Shown: piece after piece, positions 1 through 6,397 of the stretch
Layout: every line of letters starts with the position of its first letter
Position numbering within the stretch: the first letter of the stretch is position 1
Assembly (NCBI GenBank): GCA_910587905.1
Contig: CAJUOF010000325.1
Location: forward strand, 1 to 12,778
Direction: 5' to 3'
Length of the DNA stretch: 12,778 bases
Source of the DNA: an uncultured Lachnospiraceae bacterium
GTDB taxonomy: Bacteria > Bacillota_A > Clostridia > Lachnospirales > Lachnospiraceae
Translations under genes and position numbers: made by a program
The notes under the pieces: model-generated
Told to the model about the DNA's origin: nothing
The model's database searches: none
What the model saw: only the letters and a program-made list of their open reading frames with translations

Positions 1-1460
1 CCGTACATGGACATGTGGTCCCCGTTGTAGGTGGCCCAGCCAAGGGCCAGCTCCGACATGTCGCCGGTCCCGACCACCATGCCGCCGCTCCTGTTGGCGA
101 TGTCCATGAGCACCTGGGTCCGCTCCCTGGCCTGACTGTTCTCATAAGTCACGGAATGATCCTCCGGATCGTGGCCGATGTCTTTAAAATGCAGGGACAC
201 CGCCTCCCGGATGTCCACCTCCCGAAGCTCTGCCCCCAGAATCTCCGTGAGGGAGCAGGCGTTGGCATAGGTCCGGTCCGTGGTCCCGAAGCAGGGCATG
301 GTCACCGCCGTGATGCATTTCCGCCCCAGCTTCAGCAGGTCGAAAGCCCTGGCCGTCACCAGAAGGGCCAAGGTGGAATCCAGACCGCCGGAAATCCCCA
401 CCACCGCATTTTTGCATCCGGCGTGGGCCAGCCGCTTTTTGAGGCCCATGGCCTGAATGGACAGAATCTCCTCACACCGCTTGTCCCGCTCCGCCTTATT
501 GTCCGGCACGAAGGGGGCGGCGTCAATGAACCGCTCCAGTGTGAGGGGCGCTTTGTCCAGAGTAAAAGACACCTTCATGTAACTGGTGCTGTCAATAGGG
601 CCGAAGGTGGTCAGCCGCCGTCTCTCGTTCCGGAGGCGCTCCAGGTCCAGATCGGCAAAGATCAGCCCGCCAGAAAACCGCTCCGCCTCCCTGAGGAGCG
701 TCCCGTTCTCATAGATCAGGTTGTGGCCCGCAAACACCAGGTCCGTGGAGGACTCCCCCTCCCCCGCATCCGCATAGACGTAGCCGCACACCAGCCTGGC
801 CGACTGGCTCCCGATGAGCTCCCTCCGGTAGACATCCTTCCCGGTGGTCTCGTCGCTGGCAGAACAGTTGACGATGACCGTGGCCCCCGCCAGCGCATGG
901 CGGTTTCCCGGCGGATTCGGCACCCACAGATCCTCGCAGATCTCGGCCCCGACCACCAGCTCCTCCATATTCATGCAGGAGAACAGGAGGTTCGTCCCCA
1001 TGGGGACAAAGTCGGTCATGCCGCCGGAAAGCTCCACCTTCTCCATAACGGGAGTCCGGTTTCCGCTCACGAAATGCCTGGCCTCGTAAAATTCCGAATA
1101 ATTGGGAATGGCCGTCTTGGGGACCAATCCCAAAATCTGGCCGTCCTTCACCGCCGCCGCCACATTGTAGAGCCTTCCCTCCCGCATCCAGGGAAGCCCC
1201 ACGAAGATCAGCAGGTCAAGGTTCTTCGTGTGATCCGCAAGCAGGGAAAGCTCCCGCCTGGCGCTCTCCAGCAGTGTATCCTGCAAAAACAGGTCGCCGC
1301 AGGTGTATCCGGTCAGGCAAAGCTCCGGAAACACCAGCACCTTCACCTGCCTGGCGGCTGCCTCCCTGCACAGCTCCTCGATCTGGTTCCTGTTGTGGGC
1401 CGGGTCGGCCACGCTTATGAGCGGCGTGGCGGCGCCCACCCTGATAAATCCCTGTTCCAT
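1..1460 (-). CDS. nadE: Glutamine-dependent NAD+ synthetase, 3' end cut by window edge
   Basis: The enzyme makes NAD+ from deamido-NAD+, ATP and glutamine in the cytosol. An N-terminal nitrilase-like glutaminase domain passes ammonia to a C-terminal synthetase domain. The 486 codons visible are open from the ATG at 1460 to the window edge; two-domain family members are usually about 640 residues, so roughly a quarter is missing. The glutaminase triad is visible as Glu46 (VFPELCLTGY), Lys115 (GLVPKTAIPN) and Cys175 (GAEICEDLWVP). The synthetase PP-loop is SGGLDST at 357-363, followed by GTGDMSELALGWATYNGDHMSMY at the edge, in two parts characteristic of NadE. The start is supported by a GGGAGAAAAGG stretch just upstream and a good promoter at 1519-1547. 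The recognised domains make the identification very secure. A gene upstream, rubrerythrin, is separated by more than 500 nt of structured DNA, so nadE is probably transcribed on its own. Confidence 0.96.
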   Translation of the reverse strand, partial: MEQGFIRVGAATPLISVADPAHNRNQIEELCREAAARQVKVLVFPELCLTGYTCGDLFLQDTLLESARRELSLLADHTKNLDLLIFVGLPWMREGRLYNVAAAVKDGQILGLVPKTAIPNYSEFYEARHFVSGNRTPVMEKVELSGGMTDFVPMGTNLLFSCMNMEELVVGAEICEDLWVPNPPGNRHALAGATVIVNCSASDETTGKDVYRRELIGSQSARLVCGYVYADAGEGESSTDLVFAGHNLIYENGTLLREAERFSGGLIFADLDLERLRNERRRLTTFGPIDSTSYMKVSFTLDKAPLTLERFIDAAPFVPDNKAERDKRCEEILSIQAMGLKKRLAHAGCKNAVVGISGGLDSTLALLVTARAFDLLKLGRKCITAVTMPCFGTTDRTYANACSLTEILGAELREVDIREAVSLHFKDIGHDPEDHSVTYENSQARERTQVLMDIANRSGGMVVGTGDMSELALGWATYNGDHMSMY

Positions 1461-1518
1461 AGTCCTTTTCTCCCTCGCAGATTCACTCGCTGCTTGCCGT
1501 TTGGTTTTCCTCTGTCCT

Positions 1519-1547
1519 ATTATAAAATACCAGGGAGCAAAAATCAA
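1519..1547 (-). promoter_or_regulatory. Sigma-70-type promoter of nadE
   Basis: Read on the minus strand, a -35 box TTGATT (1542-1547) and a perfect -10 box TATAAT (1519-1524) are separated by exactly 17 nt. The start codon of nadE lies about 58 nt downstream. The -35 box directly abuts the left end of the inverted-repeat element that starts at 1549. No other strong promoter is seen in this gap. Confidence 0.8.
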
Positions 1548-1548
1548 A

Positions 1549-1919
1549 CGGAAATGTAACGAACAAAAACCGACCGCCCTTTGCCGTAAGGTATCCTGCG
1601 CCAAAAGGCGCCTCCGCTGCCGATTTCAGACACGTCGGTTTTGACGATTTCACTGCGCCGCTTATTGCAGGCAATTTCACCTCCATCAAACCAGGTCGGC
1701 TAAAATTGCCTGCGCTATGCAAAGCACTAAGGCTCGAAAATACCTCGCCAAGGGCTTTGCATGTATCGCACGTAAGCGCTCAAAAGACGAGCGCTAAGTG
1801 CTCATAACGATGCTCGTGAAATCGCCAAACCCTTCCTATCGTCTGTGCATCGGAGACGGAGACGCCTTTCGGCCCCATGGTCTTTCGCTAAGGGCAGCCC
1901 GCTTTTGTTCTGATTTCCG
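1549..1919. repeat. Long nested inverted-repeat element (MITE-like or structured RNA)
   Basis: This fills most of the gene-free stretch between nadE and rubrerythrin. The two halves pair co-linearly. From outside in: CGGAAAT 1549-1555 with 1913-1919; GAACAAAA 1561-1568 with 1903-1910; GCCCTT 1576-1581 with 1890-1895; AAAGGCG 1604-1610 with 1863-1869; CTCCG 1612-1616 with 1857-1861; CCGAT 1620-1624 with 1849-1853; CAGAC 1627-1631 with 1841-1845; and CGATTTCAC 1645-1653 with 1816-1824. The apex holds three independent hairpins: GCAGGCAATTT 1667-1677 with 1703-1713, ATGCAAAGC 1717-1725 with 1754-1762, and AGCGCTC 1775-1781 with 1789-1795. A minus-strand frame of 79 codons crosses it (1483-1722), but it is best seen as a by-product. 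The pairing is read directly; whether it is a mobile element, an RNA gene or both is inference, and the sense strand is unknown. Confidence 0.75.
1855..1890. repeat. Direct repeat, copy 1 (right arm of the long element)
   Basis: The block begins GACGGAGACGCCTTTCGG and ends CTTTCGCTA. It recurs about 110 bp to the right at 1963-2000 with two inserted bases in the middle. In this copy it is also the right arm of the large stem, pairing with 1604-1616. Confidence 0.8.
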
Positions 1920-2009
1920 GATTTCATAAAGGGCTCGGCCTTCCCTTCGGCCGGATGGCGGGGACGGAGACGCCTTTCGGCGGCCTATGGGCTTTCGCTA
2001 TCCGGAAAT
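1913..2009. repeat. Short inverted-repeat element overlapping the 3' end of rubrerythrin
   Basis: A perfect 10-bp terminal inverted repeat, ATTTCCGGAT (1913-1922) and ATCCGGAAAT (2000-2009), bounds a 97-nt unit. Just inside it AAAG (1928-1931) faces CTTT (1992-1995). Internal hairpins are CGGCC 1936-1940 with GGCCG 1949-1953 and CGCC 1971-1974 with GGCG 1979-1982. Its left terminus is shared with the right end of the longer element at 1549-1919. Its right terminus lies inside the rubrerythrin reading frame, encoding the last residues and the stop codon. Confidence 0.7.
1963..2000. repeat. Direct repeat, copy 2 (overlaps rubrerythrin stop)
   Basis: This is the second copy of the 36-38 bp block GACGGAGACGCCTTTCGG...ATGG.CTTTCGCTA. 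The final CTA, read on the minus strand, is the TAG stop codon of rubrerythrin. Within it CGCC-TTTC-GGCG (1971-1982) makes a short hairpin. Confidence 0.8.
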
Positions 2010-2606
2010 GGCGGTTCCCCTCGTGAAGGGGGCCATGTCGATGCGGATATAGTAGCCCCTGTCGTGTTTGCAGACGGGGCAGGTCTCCGGCACCTTCTTT
2101 CCGGTGTAAATGTGCCCGCAGTTCAGGCACATGTAGATTTCGTCCGCTTCCGTCTGGAACAGTTCGTTCTTCTCCATCAGCTCCGCAATCTGCCCGAAAC
2201 GGTCCCCGTGGACCTTTTCAATCTGGGCGATCTGACGGAAGCTGGCCGCCACCGCCAGGAATCCCTCCTCCTGGGCCGTCTTTGCAAAGGCCGGGTACAC
2301 GTTCTCATATTCCTCATACTCGTTGTGCCTGGCGGCCCGAAGGAGGGTCAGCGCATCGTCGTAGACCTCGATGGGATAGGTCCCGTCGATCTCCAGATTC
2401 TCGCCGTTCAGCTCCTTCAAATGCTTGTAAAAAATCTCTGCGTGCTCCTTCTCCTGATCTGCCGTAAACAAAAAAATCTGCTGGATGGCCTGCAGCTTCA
2501 GCTCCTTCGCCTTCCCCGCCGCCATCGTGTAACGGTTCCTGGCCTGGCTCTCCCCTGCAAACGCCCGAAGCAGATTTTTCCTCGTCTCACTTTCCCTTAA
2601 ATTCAT
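1998..2606 (-). CDS. rbr: Rubrerythrin with C-terminal rubredoxin domain
   Basis: This 202-aa non-haem diiron peroxidase removes hydrogen peroxide in anaerobes, taking electrons through its own rubredoxin centre. The N-terminal ferritin-like four-helix bundle shows the expected ligand pattern: Glu19 in AGESQARNRY, Glu52 and His55 in DQEKEHAE, Glu97 in NEYEEYE, and Glu130 with His133 in QIEKVHGDRF. The C-terminal rubredoxin knuckles are Cys160-x2-Cys163 and Cys176-x2-Cys179. The ATG at 2606 is fixed by AGGAGGTTGCGAG just before it. The last residues after MAPFTR (GTAISG) and the TAG stop fall partly in the terminal repeat of a short inverted-repeat element (1913-2009), so the original C-terminus may have been slightly different. 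That last point is inference. The enzyme itself is secure. Confidence 0.95.
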   Translation of the reverse strand: MNLRESETRKNLLRAFAGESQARNRYTMAAGKAKELKLQAIQQIFLFTADQEKEHAEIFYKHLKELNGENLEIDGTYPIEVYDDALTLLRAARHNEYEEYENVYPAFAKTAQEEGFLAVAASFRQIAQIEKVHGDRFGQIAELMEKNELFQTEADEIYMCLNCGHIYTGKKVPETCPVCKHDRGYYIRIDMAPFTRGTAISG

Positions 2607-2670
2607 CTCGCAACCTCCTGGGATTCAAAATAATTGGATTCCCTCCCAGTATGCGCCAGATGTGGAAAAA

Positions 2671-3159
2671 TTATTCCCCGGCCAGCTTCACAATCCCCTC
2701 CTCCGTCAGACGATACACCGTCCACTCGCTCATGGCTTCCGCCCCCAGGGAATAATAGAACTGAATGCCGGACTCGTTCCAGTTCAGGCAGCTCCACTCC
2801 ATCCGGCCATAGCCCCGTTCCCTGGCGATCCTCGCCAGCTCTCTAAAGACTGCGGTGCCGACGCCCTTCCCCCGCTTTTCCGGACGGATGAACAAATCCT
2901 CCAGATACAGCCCGCTCTTCCCGAGAAACGTGGAAAAGTTGTGGAAAAACAGGGCGAAGCCGATCTCCTCCCCGTCCTCCAGGACGAACAGCACCTCCGC
3001 TCCCTTTTTTTCGAAAAGCTCCCTGCGAAGAGATTCCTCCGTGGCCGTCACCTGGTCCGTCATCTCCTCGTACTCCGCCAGCCCCCTGATAAACTGCAGC
3101 ACCAGGCCCGCATCTGCTTCCTCTGCAAAACGAAACTCCAACTTTGGTTCCTTATCCAT
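2671..3159 (-). CDS. GNAT-family N-acetyltransferase (diamine acetyltransferase-like)
   Basis: This 162-aa acetyltransferase would move an acetyl group from acetyl-CoA to an amine substrate. The acetyl-CoA pyrophosphate loop is RGKGVG (96-101) within LEDLFIRPEKRGKGVGTAVF. Downstream, RMEWSCLNWNESGIQFYYSLGAE (119-141, given here as landmarks: EWS, NWNE, FYYSLGA) is the pattern of the spermidine/diamine acetyltransferase branch, with Tyr136 or Tyr137 as the likely general acid. The substrate cannot be read from sequence; polyamines, thialysine or antibiotics are possible. The ATG at 3159 follows AAGGAGAGGCG. The gene lies 64 nt upstream of rubrerythrin on the same strand and may be cotranscribed with it. 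Confidence 0.88.
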   Translation of the reverse strand: MDKEPKLEFRFAEEADAGLVLQFIRGLAEYEEMTDQVTATEESLRRELFEKKGAEVLFVLEDGEEIGFALFFHNFSTFLGKSGLYLEDLFIRPEKRGKGVGTAVFRELARIARERGYGRMEWSCLNWNESGIQFYYSLGAEAMSEWTVYRLTEEGIVKLAGE

Positions 3160-3223
3160 CGCCTCTCCTTGCCCCTTTTATTTTCTCAGGTAATTACGAA
3201 ACCTAAAAATATTGCAAAATGCG

Positions 3224-3652
3224 CTAACAGTCCAATTTCCCAAACATTTTAGAGACATCGCTGAGACTCTCTCTCACATACTGCATGACCAAATCCCGAA
3301 GGGCCGTCATCGCTTCCTCCTCCAGATTCTCCAGAAACTCCTCGTTTTCCATGAGCCGCTCCTGCTCCTCTTTAAATACCCGCTTTTCTCTGGCAAGCAA
3401 ATTCTCCCAATCTGCCGCCTCACCATAAAAGGCTTCCAGGTTATTGTGGACCGGTTTGCAATAAACCTGCGATTTCAGGCTCTCCTTCCCCTCCCGGGAG
3501 ATCTCCAGCTTCACCACGGGCATATCCGAGTAAAACTCCCCAGAAGGCTTCTCCTCCACAGACTCCAATTTTTCATTCGCCGTGGAAGCATGCGCCTTGG
3601 ACAGCTTCATCAGCTCCGTTGTCCGGTCATAATTGCCGGCGATAATCTTCAT
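3224..3652 (-). CDS. Hypothetical charged protein, 142 aa
   Basis: I do not recognise this family. The protein begins MKIIAGNYDRTTELMKLSK and has a short central segment VVKLEISREGKESL (about 46-59). Its second half is strongly charged and Glu-rich (about residues 85-120: EKRVFKEEQERLMENEEFLENLEEEA), which predicts helix and perhaps coiled coil. There is no signal peptide, no membrane segment and only two cysteines. The ATG at 3652 is preceded by a GGGGGGAG ribosome binding site. It sits 54 nt after the short-chain dehydrogenase and ahead of the GNAT gene, all on the same strand. A real gene is supported by the ribosome binding site, length and coherent composition. Its function is unknown, and a structural or regulatory partner role is only a guess. 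Confidence 0.75.
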   Translation of the reverse strand: MKIIAGNYDRTTELMKLSKAHASTANEKLESVEEKPSGEFYSDMPVVKLEISREGKESLKSQVYCKPVHNNLEAFYGEAADWENLLAREKRVFKEEQERLMENEEFLENLEEEAMTALRDLVMQYVRESLSDVSKMFGKLDC

Positions 3653-3706
3653 AATGCTCCCCCCTTCCGGATCATTCAGGGAAACGGTGATTTAATCAGC
3701 ATTTCC

Positions 3707-4465
3707 TTAGCAGATACTTAAGCCTCCGTCCACCACCAGGTTGTGCCCGTTGATCATCTGGGCGCCGTCGCTGGCGAGGAATGCGGCTGCGGCTGCGATC
3801 TCGTCCATCTCCCCGAACCGGCCCACCGGCATCTGGGCCAGGCGCTTTTCGGCCCGCTCCCCCACCCAGTAGGCCTTGGACATGGGTGTCATCACCACCG
3901 TGGGCGAGATTGCGTTGGTGGTAATGCCGTACTTCCCCCATTCCAGCGCCAGCGTCCTTGTCACGGACAAAAGGCCCGCCTTGCTGGCAGAATAGGCCAG
4001 ATGATTTTCCACGGCACTGATCCCTGCATCGGAGGCAATGTTGATGATCCGGCCTCCGTTCCCCGAGGCGATCATGACCTTGCCCGCCTCCTGGGCCAGA
4101 AAGAAGGCGGATTCCAGGTTGACGTTCAGGACGTTTCGCACCTCTTCCTCCGAAATCTCTATCGCCGGAACGCCGGAACCGATTCCCGCACAGTTGACCA
4201 GAATGTCAATGGTCCCATATTCCTGCGCAATCTCTTTTACAACCCGTCTCATGGACGCCCGGTCCGTGAGCTCCAGAACCTTCCCCGCCACGCCAAGCTC
4301 CTTCGCCGTCTCTTCCACTCGTTTCCGCCCCAGGATCACGACCTTCGCCCCCCGGTAGGCCATCACTTGGGCGATGGACTTTCCGATCCCGCTGGTCCCT
4401 CCGCTGATCACGGCCACCTTGTCCGTCAAGAGCAGATCATAACTGAATTTCTTATATTCGCTCAT
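3707..4465 (-). CDS. Short-chain dehydrogenase/reductase (classical SDR)
   Basis: This 252-aa NAD(P)-dependent oxidoreductase has the full classical SDR motif set. The cofactor loop is SGGTSGIG (21-28), followed by NCAG (91-94), the helix-4 Asn114 and the catalytic Ser145, Tyr158 and Lys162 (YSASK). NAISPTVVMTPM follows Tyr-Lys and the C-terminus is NGHNLVVDGGLSIC, the usual end of the fold. It is a soluble Rossmann enzyme, probably tetrameric like its family. The substrate is not determined; gluconate, polyol and 3-oxoacyl reductases all look alike at this level. The ATG at 4465 follows GGAGGAAGCT, and a promoter with 17-nt spacing lies at 4494-4522, so the gene can be transcribed independently of the VWA gene upstream. 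Confidence 0.93.
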   Translation of the reverse strand: MSEYKKFSYDLLLTDKVAVISGGTSGIGKSIAQVMAYRGAKVVILGRKRVEETAKELGVAGKVLELTDRASMRRVVKEIAQEYGTIDILVNCAGIGSGVPAIEISEEEVRNVLNVNLESAFFLAQEAGKVMIASGNGGRIINIASDAGISAVENHLAYSASKAGLLSVTRTLALEWGKYGITTNAISPTVVMTPMSKAYWVGERAEKRLAQMPVGRFGEMDEIAAAAAFLASDGAQMINGHNLVVDGGLSIC

Positions 4466-4493
4466 AGCTTCCTCCGATCAAAGCCTTTCCTTC

Positions 4494-4522
4494 ATTGTAC
4501 CACAAACACAAACCAGAGACAA
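4494..4522 (-). promoter_or_regulatory. Sigma-70-type promoter of the SDR gene
   Basis: On the minus strand a -35 box TTGTCT (4517-4522) and a -10 box TACAAT (4494-4499) are separated by 17 nt, in a T/G-rich stretch between the VWA gene and the SDR gene. The SDR ATG lies 28 nt downstream of the -10 box. It marks the probable start of a separate transcript. Confidence 0.65.
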
Positions 4523-4572
4523 ACGTTATTCACAGACAATCGAACAGGGAAGCGCCTTTCTCCTCCGCCCCG

Positions 4573-6351
4573 TCAATCTTCCCGGTCCATCTGCCGTTTC
4601 AAATACATCCCCACCACGTTGGAAAAATTGGCGATGTCCCGGATGTAGGCAAAATCCTTCCCGAAAATCTTCTTTTCCGCCGCCAGGTCCATCTCCCTTC
4701 CGGCAAACACGCCGAGGACGGAGACGCCGAGGCTCCTGGCGTGGCGGACCTCCCTGGCCGTGTCCATTACCGCATATTCCCCTCCGTAGGAACGGGGATT
4801 CTTGCTGTTCGGCCGGTTGACGATGATGTCGTTGGGGCGGCCGTCGCTGAGGACGATCAAAATCTTATTCTCCTCCTCCCTGGCGAGAAGCCCGTCCACG
4901 GCAGCCCGAATGGCAAGGCCGTCCCGGTTGTTGGAGGAAGTCATATAATCCATGATATTTTTGTCCGCCGCCTGATCCTCGTCGTAATCCCGGAACCGGT
5001 GGAGGATGGTATAGTCCCAGAAGCTGCAGAAGCTCATGACCCGGTGGGGAAGCCCGGCGTTGCTTAGGGCCCGGCTGATGATGTAGCCCTGCAGGGCCAC
5101 CTTCGGCTGGCGCACCCGCTGGGAACCGCTGGCGTCAACCAGCACGTCCACCACGAAATCCGAAGCGTTCCGGCCGAGATCCCGCACGAACAGCCGCCGG
5201 TCCCTGGTCCTCCCCACCTTCCACAGAAGATTCGGCACCACCTGACCGTAATCATCCCGCACCTGTTCCCGCTCGCTCCTGCGGACGAGGGCCTGTTTTA
5301 ACACGTCCGTCAAGATGGAAATGTTCTTTCTCGCCAGGTTGTGGTGCTGGGCGTAAACCCGCCTGTTCTGCTCCGCCTGCCGGAGGGCATACTGGTACTG
5401 GTAATTGTTCCGCACCGGGTTCTTAAGGATCCCCTCCGTAAAATACAGGCTGCAATCCCCGTGGGCTCCCCGGCACAGCTTGTGATCCAGCCGCCGTCCT
5501 TCCAGCCGCCCCATATAGGACTTGCCGAAATTCAGCTCCACATAGGAATAAACCTTCTTGAGGTCCTCCTCCGTGATCCGCACCACATGTCTCTTCCCCT
5601 CCTCCGATTCCCCTTGCTTTTTCCCCTCCTTCTCCTCAGAGTCCGTCCGCATCATGCTCCTGGAAACCCGCCGCATGTATTCCTCGAAACTCTCCTCCGT
5701 GGCGTCCTCCTTCAGAAAATCCTTCCAGCCATACTCGGCAAGCTCCTCCAGGGTGACAGAGAGGACCTCTTCCAGATTCCCCTGCTTCTCCTCGAAGGTG
5801 TTGTCCAAAAGACGATTGTAGAGCCTGTCCACCACCCGGATCAGGTCCATGGTCTCCTCAGCGCCCTCCAGGCCCTCCACCTGCTCCGCCGCCGCCGAAA
5901 GCTTTTTCGTGGTCCGGTAGGAGGGATCAAGCGCCCGCTTCATCACCGTGAACTTTAACATTCCCGTCAAAGATTCCGTCAGCCGCCGGTATTCCAGCTC
6001 CAGCGCGTCCGAAAAAGCCCGCCGTCTGAGGGCCGCCACCCCGCTCCGCTCCTCCTCCGCCCGCCCGTGGCAGGCCGCGTCCACGCAGATCTGGGCCAGG
6101 TTCATCAGGTTCGTCTCGTCAGCCCCCAGAAACACCTTCTTCACCACGTAGAGGGCCAGGGCGTCCTTGTCAAAAAATTTGGCGAAGGCCCCCTGCTTCA
6201 CGGCGTCATATAGCGAAATGTACCGGGACTTCCCAAACGACTCCACGTCCAGCTTCACATCCAGGGAATAATCCCCGCTGACCGTCCACATCAGGTTCCG
6301 GACCCGGTTGGCCGTCTCCATCTCCAGCTCGTTCTCCATGTATTCCTTCAT
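4573..6351 (-). CDS. VWA-domain protein, NorD/CobT-like partner of an AAA+ ATPase
   Basis: The protein has about 592 residues. The first 380 are helical and charged, with a low-complexity Glu/Lys/Ser linker near 237-255. The C-terminal 190 form a von Willebrand A domain. The MIDAS first motif is DASGS (406-410), the third is LSDGRPND (501-508), and the Thr position of the middle motif is replaced by NNRDG, as in CobT-type domains. KILIVLSDGRPND followed by DTAREVRHARSLGV resembles NorD, the partner of NorQ. In such pairs the VWA protein couples ATPase work to a metalloenzyme target. The AAA+ gene ends 46 nt upstream, so the two are almost certainly cotranscribed. The start is uncertain: GTG at 6354, ATG at 6351 (chosen, after GGGGTGAGTG) or ATG at 6339 (after AAGGAATAC). 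The VWA assignment is firm; the target is unknown. Confidence 0.88.
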   Translation of the reverse strand: MKEYMENELEMETANRVRNLMWTVSGDYSLDVKLDVESFGKSRYISLYDAVKQGAFAKFFDKDALALYVVKKVFLGADETNLMNLAQICVDAACHGRAEEERSGVAALRRRAFSDALELEYRRLTESLTGMLKFTVMKRALDPSYRTTKKLSAAAEQVEGLEGAEETMDLIRVVDRLYNRLLDNTFEEKQGNLEEVLSVTLEELAEYGWKDFLKEDATEESFEEYMRRVSRSMMRTDSEEKEGKKQGESEEGKRHVVRITEEDLKKVYSYVELNFGKSYMGRLEGRRLDHKLCRGAHGDCSLYFTEGILKNPVRNNYQYQYALRQAEQNRRVYAQHHNLARKNISILTDVLKQALVRRSEREQVRDDYGQVVPNLLWKVGRTRDRRLFVRDLGRNASDFVVDVLVDASGSQRVRQPKVALQGYIISRALSNAGLPHRVMSFCSFWDYTILHRFRDYDEDQAADKNIMDYMTSSNNRDGLAIRAAVDGLLAREEENKILIVLSDGRPNDIIVNRPNSKNPRSYGGEYAVMDTAREVRHARSLGVSVLGVFAGREMDLAAEKKIFGKDFAYIRDIANFSNVVGMYLKRQMDRED

Positions 6352-6397
6352 CACTCACCCCACCGCCGCTTCCACAGGTCTCCGCAAAACACACACA

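Noticed and set aside
15..1559. Long plus-strand open frame of 514 codons
   Set aside because: It is antisense to nadE, which carries complete catalytic motifs. The plus frame is Pro/Arg/His-rich with no recognisable domain, as expected from the complement of a G+C-rich gene.
1483..1722. Minus-strand frame of 79 codons across the nadE promoter and the long element
   Set aside because: It overlaps the nadE promoter and 5' end and the left half of a strongly self-complementary element. Structure explains the sequence better than coding, though such frames are often annotated as hypothetical genes.
3160..3223. Possible promoter or terminator before the GNAT gene
   Set aside because: TTGCAA and TAATTA can be found but with only 15-nt spacing, and no stable hairpin with a T-run is present, so neither call is supported.
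4709..4736. GACGGAGACGCCG resembling the repeat block at 1855-1890 and 1963-2000
   Set aside because: The match is limited to about 12 bases inside the VWA coding region and is explained by codons for VSVLG in that protein.
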